From contig DASXDT010000006.1 in NCBI GenBank assembly GCA_036490475.1, positions 992,001-1,056,000 of the forward strand: a DNA stretch of 64,000 bases. The letters run 5' to 3'. Shown here piece after piece: positions 24,495 through 32,291 of the stretch (positions are counted from its first letter, which is position 1; the number at the start of each line of letters is the position of its first letter). The notes under the pieces are model-generated. The model was not told the origin of the DNA and did no database searches. It saw only the letters and a program-made list of their open reading frames with translations. The position numbers and the translations under genes were made by a program. Source of the DNA: Candidatus Tumulicola sp. GTDB taxonomy: Bacteria; Vulcanimicrobiota; Vulcanimicrobiia; Vulcanimicrobiales; Vulcanimicrobiaceae.

Positions 24495-25969
24495 TTCGAC
24501 CCGGTGGCGCGAGCGACGACGCGCTCGACTTTCACGAGACGCGTCTTCGTCCATCGATCGTGCAAAAACGTATGCCGCCAGAAGAAACTCAGGAGCCCGA
24601 TAAGCGGCCACAAGAAGAACACGATCGTGTAGCGGAAGATCGTCTGTGCCAGTTTGGGCTTGCGAAAATCGACCGTAACCACGCGGAGCCCCGCGATCAT
24701 CATTCCGAACGTCTGGCCGGCGAGCGTCACTAGCAGCGCCATGTACACGACAAACCAAAACAGCTTACCCGACCGATTGTTGGGATCCAACGCACGCGGC
24801 GAAATCAGAAACGGCCCGAGCTTGAACTCAACATTGTTCGAGGGTACGAAACTGATCGGCCCGATATTCACCGTTTGCGGCTCCGGCGTTGCGGTCGGCT
24901 CCGGCTTCACCTTATCGACAGTTTCTTTATCCGCAGTTTCCTTATTTGTAGTTTTGTGACGTGCGGTCGCCGCAGGTTTCGAATCGTCGTCGTTGATGTT
25001 GACGGCCACCGGCACGCCGTTGCCTCCACCGAACGAGTTGATGATCGATAGCACCAGCGCGATGTCGATGCCGAAGGCGGCGAAGCGCCGCCACCAGCCG
25101 GCGCAATCTTTTTTGGCTACCGTCGTGATGCCCGGCGCCGCAAGCTTCGGCGGCTCTTCGTCCCGCTCGCGAACGAACCAGGCACGTGCCAGTTCGTACA
25201 TCGGCGTCGACATGAACTCGCGCAAAGAAGCGATACGCGTCGTCGCATACGGTTCGGCTCCCAGCCACACGCCCCAACGCGAAACCGAATCGGCTTGCAG
25301 CTCCGCATATTGCTCGGCAAACGCGTGATAGTCGACCTTGCGTCCGAACTCGTGGAATTCGGCCACGCCGACGGCGCGGATGGCAGCGTTCAAGTCGCCG
25401 CAACAGAGCAATCCGAACTTGTCGCAGGTCGCGGCGCAACGTCGCAGCCAGGCGCCGAAAATGAGCGCGATGATCGGGTTCTCTTTGCCGTTCACACTGA
25501 GCAGCGAGAGAAAACGCGTGTGTCCGGCGGCGATGTGTCCGAGTTCCCGACCGATCATGAAGGCCAGCTCGTCGTCGTCGAACACCTCGATCCAGTGGCT
25601 GGAGAGCACCAGCGAATACGGCTCTCCGAATCCGAGCGCCGCGACCGGCACGTAGTTGTCCTCGCGGACGAACACCAGCGGCATCGGAATATCCAACGCG
25701 GCGCAAGCCGACTTCACGATCGAAAAAACGCGCGGGTACTGTAGCTCGTGAACGCGCACGCTGGTTCCGAGTAATCGGCCGCGTGCCAGCGTCACATAGA
25801 CCATCGCAATGACGATGAACAACGCGACCTGCGAGGCGCCGATCGACTCGTGTAAGATGTAGCCGATGAAGAGCGCCGCCGGAAGCGCCAACAGGGCCGT
25901 GGCCCAGAAAGCGATGCGCTCGCGGGGGTCGCGTAGCGAGTGCGGGCCGGCAAAGACCGTAGCGTCCAC
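24491..25969 (-). CDS. M48-like membrane protein with degenerate metal motif, fused to RDD domain
   Basis: About 492 residues from GTG 25969. A longer GTG start at 26035 is possible but runs through AT-rich promoter sequence. Two N-terminal hydrophobic helices are followed by an M48-type peptidase region in which the HExxH motif reads RELGH (Arg codon 25547-25549, His codon 25535-25537), with GHTRFLSLL after it. The first zinc ligand is therefore lost. A later segment EQYAELQADSVSRWG corresponds to the third-ligand helix. The C-terminal part (from GWWRRFAAFGIDIALV) is an RDD-type membrane domain interrupted by a polar Lys/Thr/Glu linker. Probably a non-catalytic membrane protein, unless Glu and the remaining His suffice. 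Confidence 0.7.
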   Translation of the reverse strand: MDATVFAGPHSLRDPRERIAFWATALLALPAALFIGYILHESIGASQVALFIVIAMVYVTLARGRLLGTSVRVHELQYPRVFSIVKSACAALDIPMPLVFVREDNYVPVAALGFGEPYSLVLSSHWIEVFDDDELAFMIGRELGHIAAGHTRFLSLLSVNGKENPIIALIFGAWLRRCAATCDKFGLLCCGDLNAAIRAVGVAEFHEFGRKVDYHAFAEQYAELQADSVSRWGVWLGAEPYATTRIASLREFMSTPMYELARAWFVRERDEEPPKLAAPGITTVAKKDCAGWWRRFAAFGIDIALVLSIINSFGGGNGVPVAVNINDDDSKPAATARHKTTNKETADKETVDKVKPEPTATPEPQTVNIGPISFVPSNNVEFKLGPFLISPRALDPNNRSGKLFWFVVYMALLVTLAGQTFGMMIAGLRVVTVDFRKPKLAQTIFRYTIVFFLWPLIGLLSFFWRHTFLHDRWTKTRLVKVERVVARATGSN

Positions 25970-26028
25970 CGCGCCTTCTCGGCTTCGACGGTCCGGCTTT
26001 CCTACAAAAAAATATTTCGCTAGGGTTC

Positions 26029-26057
26029 TTGACACCTAAACCATGTTGTACTAGTGT
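26029..26057 (+). promoter_or_regulatory. sigma-70-like promoter of the peptide/GntR/ABC operon
   Basis: A perfect TTGACA -35 box (26029-26034) is followed after 17 nt by TAGTGT (26052-26057). A better-matching TGTAAT lies 3 nt further on at 26055-26060. The -10 region lies inside the palindrome 26044-26069, so a bound repressor would block RNA polymerase. The start codon of the 39-aa peptide is about 35 nt downstream. Confidence 0.65.
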
Positions 26058-26069
26058 AATAGTACAACA
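26044..26069. promoter_or_regulatory. perfect palindromic operator, probably bound by the GntR/YtrA-type repressor
   Basis: TGTTGTACTA and TAGTACAACA are exact reverse complements, 10 bp each, separated by the 6-nt spacer GTGTAA. GntR-family dimers bind such inverted repeats, and the regulator gene is the second gene of this operon, so autoregulation is the simple reading. The minus strand also shows TACAAC at 26050-26045 with TTACTG 17 nt before it, so the same site could control the divergent M48-like gene. Confidence 0.75.
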
Positions 26070-26092
26070 GTAAGCTAATACGGAGCCGAGAC

Positions 26093-26212
26093 ATGACCAA
26101 GAACCTGACCAACGCCCAAGACTCGAACCCGCTCAACGACCAGCGGACCACCGTGCGCTTCCCCAACCCGACGGGCAGCTCGTTCTTCCAGGGCTGGGGC
26201 CCGAAAGCCTAA
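26093..26212 (+). CDS. 39-residue peptide, first gene of the GntR/ABC operon
   Basis: ATG at 26093 with a GGAG site at 26082-26085 and the stop TAA at 26210-26212. The product begins MTKNLTNAQDSNPLND and ends FPNPTGSSFFQGWGPKA. It is hydrophilic, Asn-rich, without Cys, His or an N-terminal hydrophobic stretch, and has a slight positive charge. The codons are strikingly uniform (AAC, ACC, CTG, CAG, TTC, GGC), as in highly expressed genes and unlike the mixed usage of its neighbours. It follows a strong promoter-operator directly and precedes the regulator by 10 nt. I do not recognise it. It could be a signalling or antimicrobial peptide, or the substrate of the ABC transporter. Confidence 0.7.
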   Translation: MTKNLTNAQDSNPLNDQRTTVRFPNPTGSSFFQGWGPKA

Positions 26213-26222
26213 ACAGGCCGTC

Positions 26223-26621
26223 ATGCCGGCCGTCCTTACGGTCGACCCTGGAAGCGGGGTGCCGATCTATCTACAAATCATCGAGCAAGTCAAGCGCTCC
26301 GTCGCGTTGGGCGTGCTGCAATCCGGTGAGCAACTGCCAACCGTCAAGCAGCTGGCCCTCGACCTGACGATCAACCCAAATACGGTCGCCCGTGCGTATC
26401 GAGATCTCGAGCGCGATCAGATTATCGAAACGGCTCCCGGCCGCGGCTCGTTCGTGCGCCAAAACGGCGCCGAGGCGAACGTCCGGGCGGCTGCCACCGA
26501 CGTAGCCCGCGCGGCCGTGGACGGGGCGCTGCGAGAAGCCAAATCGCTCGGCCTTACGCGCTCCGACGTTCGCGCTACGGTCGACCTCGCACTCGACCGT
26601 TGGTTTCCGGAGGAACGATGA
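26223..26621 (+). CDS. GntR-family transcriptional regulator, YtrA subfamily
   Basis: 132 residues. The N-terminal winged helix is typical of GntR: PIYLQIIEQVKRSVALG, then GEQLPTVKQLALDLTINPNTVARAYRDLERD and GRGSFV. Only a short C-terminal helical tail (~75-130) follows, too small for a FadR, HutC or MocR effector domain, which marks the YtrA group. YtrA-type repressors usually control adjacent ABC transporter genes and respond to cell-envelope stress or small molecules. The stop overlaps the ATPase start (ATGA), and a palindrome upstream of the operon is its likely operator. Confidence 0.9.
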   Translation: MPAVLTVDPGSGVPIYLQIIEQVKRSVALGVLQSGEQLPTVKQLALDLTINPNTVARAYRDLERDQIIETAPGRGSFVRQNGAEANVRAAATDVARAAVDGALREAKSLGLTRSDVRATVDLALDRWFPEER

Positions 26622-27532
26622 ACGCCATTGCAATTTCGCACCTGAGTAAGCGCTACGGTTCGTCCGTGGCCGTCGACGATCTGTCGTTACAGATTCCGTC
26701 CGGCACGGTGTTCGGATTGCTCGGGCCTAACGGCGCGGGTAAGACGACGACCTTCAAGTGCATGCTCGGATTGATGCGTCCGAACGCAGGCAGCGTCGAA
26801 TATGCGGGTCAACCGCTCGCGCCGTCCACGTTCGAAGATATCGCCTACGTTCCCGAGCGCAGCGTCCTCTACGATTGGATGACGGTCGCGCAACACGTCG
26901 AGATGAACCGTCGCGCATTTGCGCGATTCGATCCGAGCGGCGCGGCGCAGTTGCTGGCGCGCTTCAGTATCGATCCGCGAAAACGCGTGCGCGCACTGTC
27001 GAAAGGCATGCGCACCGCAGTCATGGTGTCGCTGGCATTCGCCCGGAACGCAAAAGTACTGATCCTCGACGAACCGACCAGCGGTCTCGACCCGGTGAAT
27101 CAACGCCACGTCTTAGGCTTGATCGTCAACGAGGCGGCGCGCGGTAATACCGTTCTGTTTTCATCGCATCAAATCGGGCAGGTGGAACGTGCGGCCGATC
27201 GCATCGCAGTGCTCGACCACGGACGGTCGATCCTGACCGGCCTGGTGGACGATTTAAAAGCCGATCGCAAGATCGTCGAGGGTGTGTTCCTCGATGGAGC
27301 GACCGACATAAGCGCCGTGAGCCGCGACCCGCGCGTTGCGCGCGTCGACCGCGTCGATCGTATCGTGCGCATGCTGGTCACCAGCGGCGCTGACGACGTC
27401 GCGCAACGGATGACGGCTGCCGGCGCGACGGGCGTTCGCCTACTCGATCTCAACCTCGAAGACATTTTCTTCTATGCAGTATCGCCCGCCGACGCATCGT
27501 CGGACGCGGCGACGAGGAGTATCGCACAGTGA
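26618..27532 (+). CDS. ABC transporter ATP-binding protein
   Basis: 304 residues from ATG 26618, with GGAGGAA at 26609-26615 and an ATGA overlap with the regulator. All nucleotide-binding motifs are intact: Walker A LLGPNGAGKTTTF, signature LSKGMR, Walker B VLILDEPTSGLDP and the switch His in FSSHQIGQV. The C-terminal ~80 residues are the regulatory tail seen in ABC-2-type exporters (CcmA/NatA-like). It pairs with the next gene, a permease, through a GTGA overlap. Export of the operon's peptide or of an envelope-active compound is plausible. Confidence 0.92.
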   Translation: MNAIAISHLSKRYGSSVAVDDLSLQIPSGTVFGLLGPNGAGKTTTFKCMLGLMRPNAGSVEYAGQPLAPSTFEDIAYVPERSVLYDWMTVAQHVEMNRRAFARFDPSGAAQLLARFSIDPRKRVRALSKGMRTAVMVSLAFARNAKVLILDEPTSGLDPVNQRHVLGLIVNEAARGNTVLFSSHQIGQVERAADRIAVLDHGRSILTGLVDDLKADRKIVEGVFLDGATDISAVSRDPRVARVDRVDRIVRMLVTSGADDVAQRMTAAGATGVRLLDLNLEDIFFYAVSPADASSDAATRSIAQ

Positions 27533-28560
27533 CCTACGTAGAATGGCTACGTGTCGCCGTCGCGCTCAAGCGAACGGCAATTTTTCTGGGCATCCTGATC
27601 GTCATCGCCATAGCAGCCCGGATATGGGTGGCATATTACGGGCCGGTCAATGCGATGTCGTACGTCAACTCCATCCAGCACGATCCGGCGTCGCATGTGG
27701 TCGTTTCGACCTTGGCGGATGGATCGCAACGAACCGTTATCGACAATCCGGTAAAACAAGTACACCTCGAAGTGACGGATCGCGGTCACGGCGATGAAAT
27801 CGTGCGCATCGTCCGCTCGGGCGTCGCCCACACGCCGCTAGTCTTTGGTGACGCCGACATACACAGTTCGATGCACAGTTCGATGCACGGCGACCAAAGC
27901 GATATAACCATCGAGACGCACAAAGACCAGCTCGATGGTTCGGCGGCAGAATTCGGTACCGCCGGCGTCATCGCGCTCATCATCGGCATGATGTTGGCCG
28001 GATGTTTCGCGCGAGAGAATGACGGCCATTTGGAGATAGCGCTCACCAAGCCGGTGTCGCGCACCCAACTATCGATCCGTATCATGCTGGTCGACATGGC
28101 CGGCATCGTGGGCGCCTGGGCTTTGAGCGTCGTCGCTGCGTACATCATCATCGCGCTCTTTGTGGGATTTCACTTCGGCGTGACCGCAAACGACTGCCAG
28201 TTGGCCGTCGCAGTGATACTCGGTGCGATCGCGTGGTATGCGTTACTGTGCTGCGCTACGGCATCGCTCAAGCGCAACTACGGTATCATTTTGGGCACGG
28301 CGTGGATCGCCGGGCAGTTGATTCCAGTGTTGACACGCATTCCCAGCGATGCGCCGCCGTTGCTCGGTTTTCTTCGGATCGTAGCGACGCCGCTATCGTG
28401 GATCGATCCGTTCACCTACGCCCGGGTCTCGGTGGCTCTTCCGTCGGCGGCGGAAATGTTGCGCGTCTATCCCTACGCCCTCGAGATTCCCGTACTCGTT
28501 GCTCTTACTATCGCATACGCGTTCTTTGCCATACTGCAGTGGCGCCGAGTGGAGGCATAA
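27529..28560 (+). CDS. ABC-2-type permease with a His/Met repeat in its first external loop
   Basis: 343 residues from GTG 27529. A first helix (~15-35) is followed by a long extracytoplasmic loop (~36-140), then about five helices (beginning GTAGVIALIIGMMLAGCF, VDMAGIVGAWALSVVAAYIII, LAVAVILGAIAWYALL, and the last near the C terminus). This is the usual plan of ABC-2 permeases with a large first loop. The loop contains two perfect HSSM repeats followed by HGDQ (residues 112-122). It should form the membrane part of the exporter with the preceding ATPase. Confidence 0.85.
   Translation: MTYVEWLRVAVALKRTAIFLGILIVIAIAARIWVAYYGPVNAMSYVNSIQHDPASHVVVSTLADGSQRTVIDNPVKQVHLEVTDRGHGDEIVRIVRSGVAHTPLVFGDADIHSSMHSSMHGDQSDITIETHKDQLDGSAAEFGTAGVIALIIGMMLAGCFARENDGHLEIALTKPVSRTQLSIRIMLVDMAGIVGAWALSVVAAYIIIALFVGFHFGVTANDCQLAVAVILGAIAWYALLCCATASLKRNYGIILGTAWIAGQLIPVLTRIPSDAPPLLGFLRIVATPLSWIDPFTYARVSVALPSAAEMLRVYPYALEIPVLVALTIAYAFFAILQWRRVEA
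27862..27885 (+). repeat. two tandem 12-bp repeats coding HSSM-HSSM
   Basis: CACAGTTCGATG occurs twice in a row, in frame with the permease, followed by CAC. It gives His and Met at alternate ends of four-residue units, a pattern that can bind soft metals such as copper or silver. Slipped-strand duplication is the likely origin. Confidence 0.85.
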
Positions 28561-28562
28561 CC

Positions 28563-28706
28563 GTGGAGATCTTCGGAACCAAATTCACCGTCGCGATGGG
28601 TGGCTGGCGTTTGCGCTTCGTGCTGGCGCTCGAAGACGCCGACGCGTTACCCGCATCGCGGTACTCGGCGCTAGAGAACGAACCCGTTACGAATAGCCGG
28701 GCGTGA
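28563..28706 (+). CDS. 47-residue protein at the end of the GntR/ABC operon
   Basis: Starts at GTG 28563, 2 nt after the permease stop, with a perfect GGAGG at 28551-28555 and a 7-nt spacing. That is one of the clearest ribosome binding sites in the window. The product begins MEIFGTKFTVAMGGWRL and ends in a polar ENEPVTNSRA. It has one moderately hydrophobic stretch (RLRFVLAL) but no real membrane span. I do not recognise it. It overlaps the end of the convergent binding-protein gene by 36 nt. The gene could be spurious despite the site, so confidence is moderate. Confidence 0.5.
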   Translation: MEIFGTKFTVAMGGWRLRFVLALEDADALPASRYSALENEPVTNSRA

Positions 28707-29867
28707 AAACGCGAAGCCTTTCTTGCCAACCTGATAGATATAGATGTTCGGTATTAACGGATCGCCGTTGACGCTGAACCCGTATTGGCCAACCAGCGTC
28801 GTGAACGAGGGATTTCGCTGCATCGTTGTCAGCAGTGAGAACCGGGTTCCGGCGCCGGTGCGTCCGGCGGCAGAAATGATCACCTGCGCGGCGGCGTAAC
28901 CGTATGCAGAGAGCGCGGTAATCGCACCGACCTCGTTTTCGAAGTCGGTCAGCAGCCCGATGGCGCTCGGCACGCGATCGAGCGGGGGAAGATTTGAAGC
29001 AACGAACGCGCCGTCGAACGTCGTCGCGTAATTCGCGATCGTATCCGAGTTATAGAAACCGTCGGACGCACCGAACTCGCCGGTGAAGCGCGCCAGACGT
29101 ACGGCCTCGGCTAACGAGCCGAGTTCGACGGTCTTTCCCGCGAAAAATACGTACTGCGGACTGCGATCCAGAACGCTGCGCGCTGCAGCCGCCGGATCGA
29201 AACCGCTTTGCGGAAACAACAAAACGTCGGCGCTGACGCGATTGCCTCTGGCGCCTTGGATGAATCCACGGGCTACGTCGGAACCGTAGTCGCCGTCGAG
29301 CGCGACGGCTAACGCGGTGATCCCGCGCTTCTTTTCGAGCACCGTGGATCCAAAAAGCTGGCCGGCATTGGTGTCGTTGGCCGGCAGGCGATAGATGTTG
29401 TGATACCCGCGAGCGGTGATCGCGTTAGCGGTAACCGTGGGCACGACCACGGCAAAGTTGACGTTCGCATAGCGCGGAAGCGCCGCCAGCGTCATTTGTT
29501 TGGTGAGATTGCCGACGAGGCCGATCACCGTTGAATCGGCGGCCGCGACGCTCGCATTCGAAGCTGCTTGTGCTGTGTCGTTGCGATCGTCGTAGGTGCG
29601 CATGCCCCACACGTGACCGATCGGGGTCGTGAAGCGGTTGGCTTCGTCGACCGCAGCTTGAACGCCGCGCACCACTTCGGTGCCGTACTTGGCCAAAGGA
29701 CCCGACAGCGTTACGCATACGCCGATGGTGTACTGCGTCAAAAACGTGTTCGGAAACGGGGCGGGCTGCTGAATCGGCACCGGCACCCGAACTTGCGCGT
29801 TCGCGCGTAGAGCGGCGCCGCTGGCGCCCGCCGCACCGATCGCGGTGAGGAACGCGCGACGCTTCAT
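28671..29867 (-). CDS. branched-chain amino acid-type ABC substrate-binding protein
   Basis: 398 residues from ATG 29867, which lies in an ATGA overlap with the ubiA-like stop. Upstream residues in the same frame are shadow sequence. The N terminus MKRRAFLTAIGAAGASGAA has a Tat-like RR-AFL start. The body matches periplasmic binding fold type I (LivJ-like): TIGVCVTLSGPLAKYG, GVQAAVDEANRF, VIGLVGNLTKQMTLAALPRYA, and YGSDVARGF. No LivHMGF genes are nearby, so it may be an orphan receptor or sensory binding protein. Placement behind ubiD/ubiA is unusual and its meaning is unknown. Confidence 0.82.
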   Translation of the reverse strand: MKRRAFLTAIGAAGASGAALRANAQVRVPVPIQQPAPFPNTFLTQYTIGVCVTLSGPLAKYGTEVVRGVQAAVDEANRFTTPIGHVWGMRTYDDRNDTAQAASNASVAAADSTVIGLVGNLTKQMTLAALPRYANVNFAVVVPTVTANAITARGYHNIYRLPANDTNAGQLFGSTVLEKKRGITALAVALDGDYGSDVARGFIQGARGNRVSADVLLFPQSGFDPAAAARSVLDRSPQYVFFAGKTVELGSLAEAVRLARFTGEFGASDGFYNSDTIANYATTFDGAFVASNLPPLDRVPSAIGLLTDFENEVGAITALSAYGYAAAQVIISAAGRTGAGTRFSLLTTMQRNPSFTTLVGQYGFSVNGDPLIPNIYIYQVGKKGFAFSRPAIRNGFVL

Positions 29868-30724
29868 GCGGGACGGCCGACGGCAAAGCCGATCGCGGCG
29901 GACGCCAAAAAGACGAGTGAAAATGCCATATTTGCTATGAAGACACGCTCGTTGAGCACGAAGACGTTTTCGCTGGCGTCCAACAGACGCTTCTCGTACA
30001 CGATTAAAATCGCATTGGCAGCGACTCCGGCGTAATACGGCCAGGCGCCGTTCGCAATCCATCCGGCCGCTGCCAACGCCGCCAGCATCGCGCCGTGCAA
30101 GGCCAGCGGTAAAACGTAGCCGCTTCGTTCCCCGAAGCGAGCCGGAACCGAAGCGATCCCTTGCTCGCGATCGACGCCGAGATCCATCAATGCATAGATG
30201 ATGTCGAACCCGGCGACCCACAGCGTGACGGCGACGAACAACAACACGCCGGGGATTCCGATTCCACCCGCGACGGCCACGTAGGCCCCGAGCGGTGCGA
30301 GCCCGTCGACCGCGCCGAGCACGAAATGCGTCGTCCACGTGAACCGCTTGCACAGCGGATACGCCAGCAGCAGCACGGCCGCGATCGGCAATAGCTTAAC
30401 GCACAGCGGATTGAGCATCCAGGCCGACCAGACGAGCAGCGCGAGCCCGGCAGCGGTCGCCCACAGCATCGATGCAGCCGATAGCTTGCCGCTAGCGAGG
30501 GCGCGCCGAGCGGTGCGCGGATTACGGGCATCGATATCGCGATCGAGATATCGATTGGCCGCCATCGCGGCCGTGCGCGCTCCGAGAACGGCCAGCGTGA
30601 TCCACAGCAGCGCCGGCCATGACGGAATTCCGCGCGCGGCGACGATCGCACCCGTATACGCGAACGGGAGTGCGAAGAGCGTGTGTTCGATTCGGATTTC
30701 TTTGAGGAAGACGCCGATCTTCAA
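29864..30724 (-). CDS. ubiA: UbiA-family prenyltransferase (4-hydroxybenzoate polyprenyltransferase-like)
   Basis: 286 residues from TTG 30724, which overlaps the ubiD-like stop in a TTGA. The first Asp-rich motif is NRYLDRDIDARNPRT (compare NDxxDxxxD) and the second is DLGVDREQGIASVPARFG, both Mg-diphosphate binding. About eight to nine hydrophobic helices are seen. It attaches a polyprenyl chain to an aromatic acid in the inner membrane. Paired with UbiD it may belong to ubiquinone synthesis or to the futalosine menaquinone route (MqnP-like); the sequence alone does not decide. Confidence 0.85.
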   Translation of the reverse strand: MKIGVFLKEIRIEHTLFALPFAYTGAIVAARGIPSWPALLWITLAVLGARTAAMAANRYLDRDIDARNPRTARRALASGKLSAASMLWATAAGLALLVWSAWMLNPLCVKLLPIAAVLLLAYPLCKRFTWTTHFVLGAVDGLAPLGAYVAVAGGIGIPGVLLFVAVTLWVAGFDIIYALMDLGVDREQGIASVPARFGERSGYVLPLALHGAMLAALAAAGWIANGAWPYYAGVAANAILIVYEKRLLDASENVFVLNERVFIANMAFSLVFLASAAIGFAVGRPA

Positions 30725-32250
30725 CGGGGCGCGCTTTCGTCGCCGAGTAAACGGCGTAACGCCGCGGCGCCTTGTCCCGACCACGTGTCGGACGTCGCGT
30801 TACCGTCGAGCGAAGCCAATCCGTATTCGCGCCAACGTTTGCTGACGCGCTGCCGCACGTCGTCGTTCATCACCATATCGGGCGGCCACTCGCGAGCGTA
30901 TCCTTCGGACGCATCTTTGCGGGTTGCATCGATACCGATCTTCGTGCCGTACGCAACGTTGTACGATCCGTGATCGAGGTCGTCGACGGGACCGGGCATC
31001 ATGACGATATCGCGATCTGGTGCTAAGTTGTTCAAAACGAACCATGCCGTGGCACGCGTATCTTGCACGTCGACGTCGGCGTCGACGATCACCAGTGCGC
31101 GCGTCAGCATCATCATGTGGCCGAGCCCCCACAGCGCGTTCATCACCTTTTTTGCGTGTCCGGGGTAGGCTTTTCGAATCGACACGATTGCAAGATTGTG
31201 AAAACCGCCTTCGACCGGCAGATTCATGTCGACGACTTCGGGCAGCACCATCTGCAACAGCGGCAAAAAGAGGCGTTCGGTGGCTTTACCCAACCACGCG
31301 TCTTCCATTGGCGGTTTGCCGACGACGGTGGCGGGATAGATCGCGCGCCGCCGGCGCGTCAGGCAAGTAAGGTGAAACGTCGGATAGGTATCGGCCAAAC
31401 TGTACACGCCGGTATGATCGCCGAAGGGGCCTTCGGTACGAAGATCGTCGTTGTCGACGTATCCTTCCAGCACGAATTCCGCGCCGGCCGGAACCAGCAG
31501 ATCGACGGTTTTGGCGCGAACGAGTTCGACCGATCGTCCGCGTAGCAATCCGGCGAACGCGAACTCGTCGACGATCGGCGGTAGCGGCGCGGTAGCGGCG
31601 TACGTCAGCACCGGATCGGTGCCGATCGCAACCGCAACGGGAATTTTCCGGCCCGAAGCTGCGGCGTGCGCGCGTCCTTGCTTGTGGCGCTGCCAGTGCA
31701 TGCCGGTTTCGCGTGGGCCGTAGACCTGCATGCGATACATGCCGACGTTCGGACGCCCGGTTTTCGGATCGTTGGTGATAACCAGCGGTAACGTAACGAA
31801 CGGACCTGCGTCGAGCGGCCATGTGGTAAGCACCGGAAGTTCGCGCAAATCGGGGCGGCGATCGACGACCTCGTGTACGGGTGCGCTCGAAACGATTTTC
31901 GGTAGCGCATTGCGTAACGGAGCCAACGACGCGAGCGCGCCGATGCGCTCTCGCAGCGACCGGACGGGCGCGGGCACTTGCAACAGCGCGCGAAGACGGT
32001 CTGACGCATCGTCGAGCGATGCGGCATCCAGTGCCATCGCCATCCGCCGGCGGGTGCCGAATTGATTCGTCAGCACGGGGAAGCGCGAGTTTGCGGGCCG
32101 CGAGAACAAGAGCGCCGGGCCGCCTGCTTTCACCACCCGGTCGGTGATTTCGGCGATCTCTAAATAGGGATCTACCGGAGCGGAAATTTCGTGCAGTTCG
32201 CCCGACGCGCGCAAGGCATCGACGAAGGCGTGAAGGGATGCAAAGGGCAC
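30721..32250 (-). CDS. ubiD: UbiD-family decarboxylase
   Basis: 509 residues from GTG 32250, the normal length for UbiD. Family features include PVLTNQFGTRRRMAMAL near the N terminus, the central PLVITNDPKTGRPNVGMYRMQ, and EGPFGDHTGVYSL, which carries the Glu of the E-x-P region and the prFMN-binding site. It would decarboxylate a 3-polyprenyl-4-hydroxybenzoate-type substrate using prenylated FMN. The flavin prenyltransferase UbiX is not in the window. The stop overlaps the ubiA-like start, supporting one pathway. Confidence 0.9.
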   Translation of the reverse strand: MPFASLHAFVDALRASGELHEISAPVDPYLEIAEITDRVVKAGGPALLFSRPANSRFPVLTNQFGTRRRMAMALDAASLDDASDRLRALLQVPAPVRSLRERIGALASLAPLRNALPKIVSSAPVHEVVDRRPDLRELPVLTTWPLDAGPFVTLPLVITNDPKTGRPNVGMYRMQVYGPRETGMHWQRHKQGRAHAAASGRKIPVAVAIGTDPVLTYAATAPLPPIVDEFAFAGLLRGRSVELVRAKTVDLLVPAGAEFVLEGYVDNDDLRTEGPFGDHTGVYSLADTYPTFHLTCLTRRRRAIYPATVVGKPPMEDAWLGKATERLFLPLLQMVLPEVVDMNLPVEGGFHNLAIVSIRKAYPGHAKKVMNALWGLGHMMMLTRALVIVDADVDVQDTRATAWFVLNNLAPDRDIVMMPGPVDDLDHGSYNVAYGTKIGIDATRKDASEGYAREWPPDMVMNDDVRQRVSKRWREYGLASLDGNATSDTWSGQGAAALRRLLGDESAPR

Positions 32251-32291
32251 CGACCCGTGTTACGAGTGCGGCGCGGCCGCCCCTGTGCGGT

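Noticed and set aside
26093-26212. RiPP precursor reading of the 39-aa peptide
   Set aside because: No cysteines, no recognisable leader/core border and no modifying enzyme within several kb, so it is not called a RiPP.
29868-30353. N-terminal extension of the binding-protein frame into the ubiA-like gene
   Set aside because: The extension is Arg-rich shadow sequence; ATG 29867 gives a clean Tat-like signal and an ATGA overlap.
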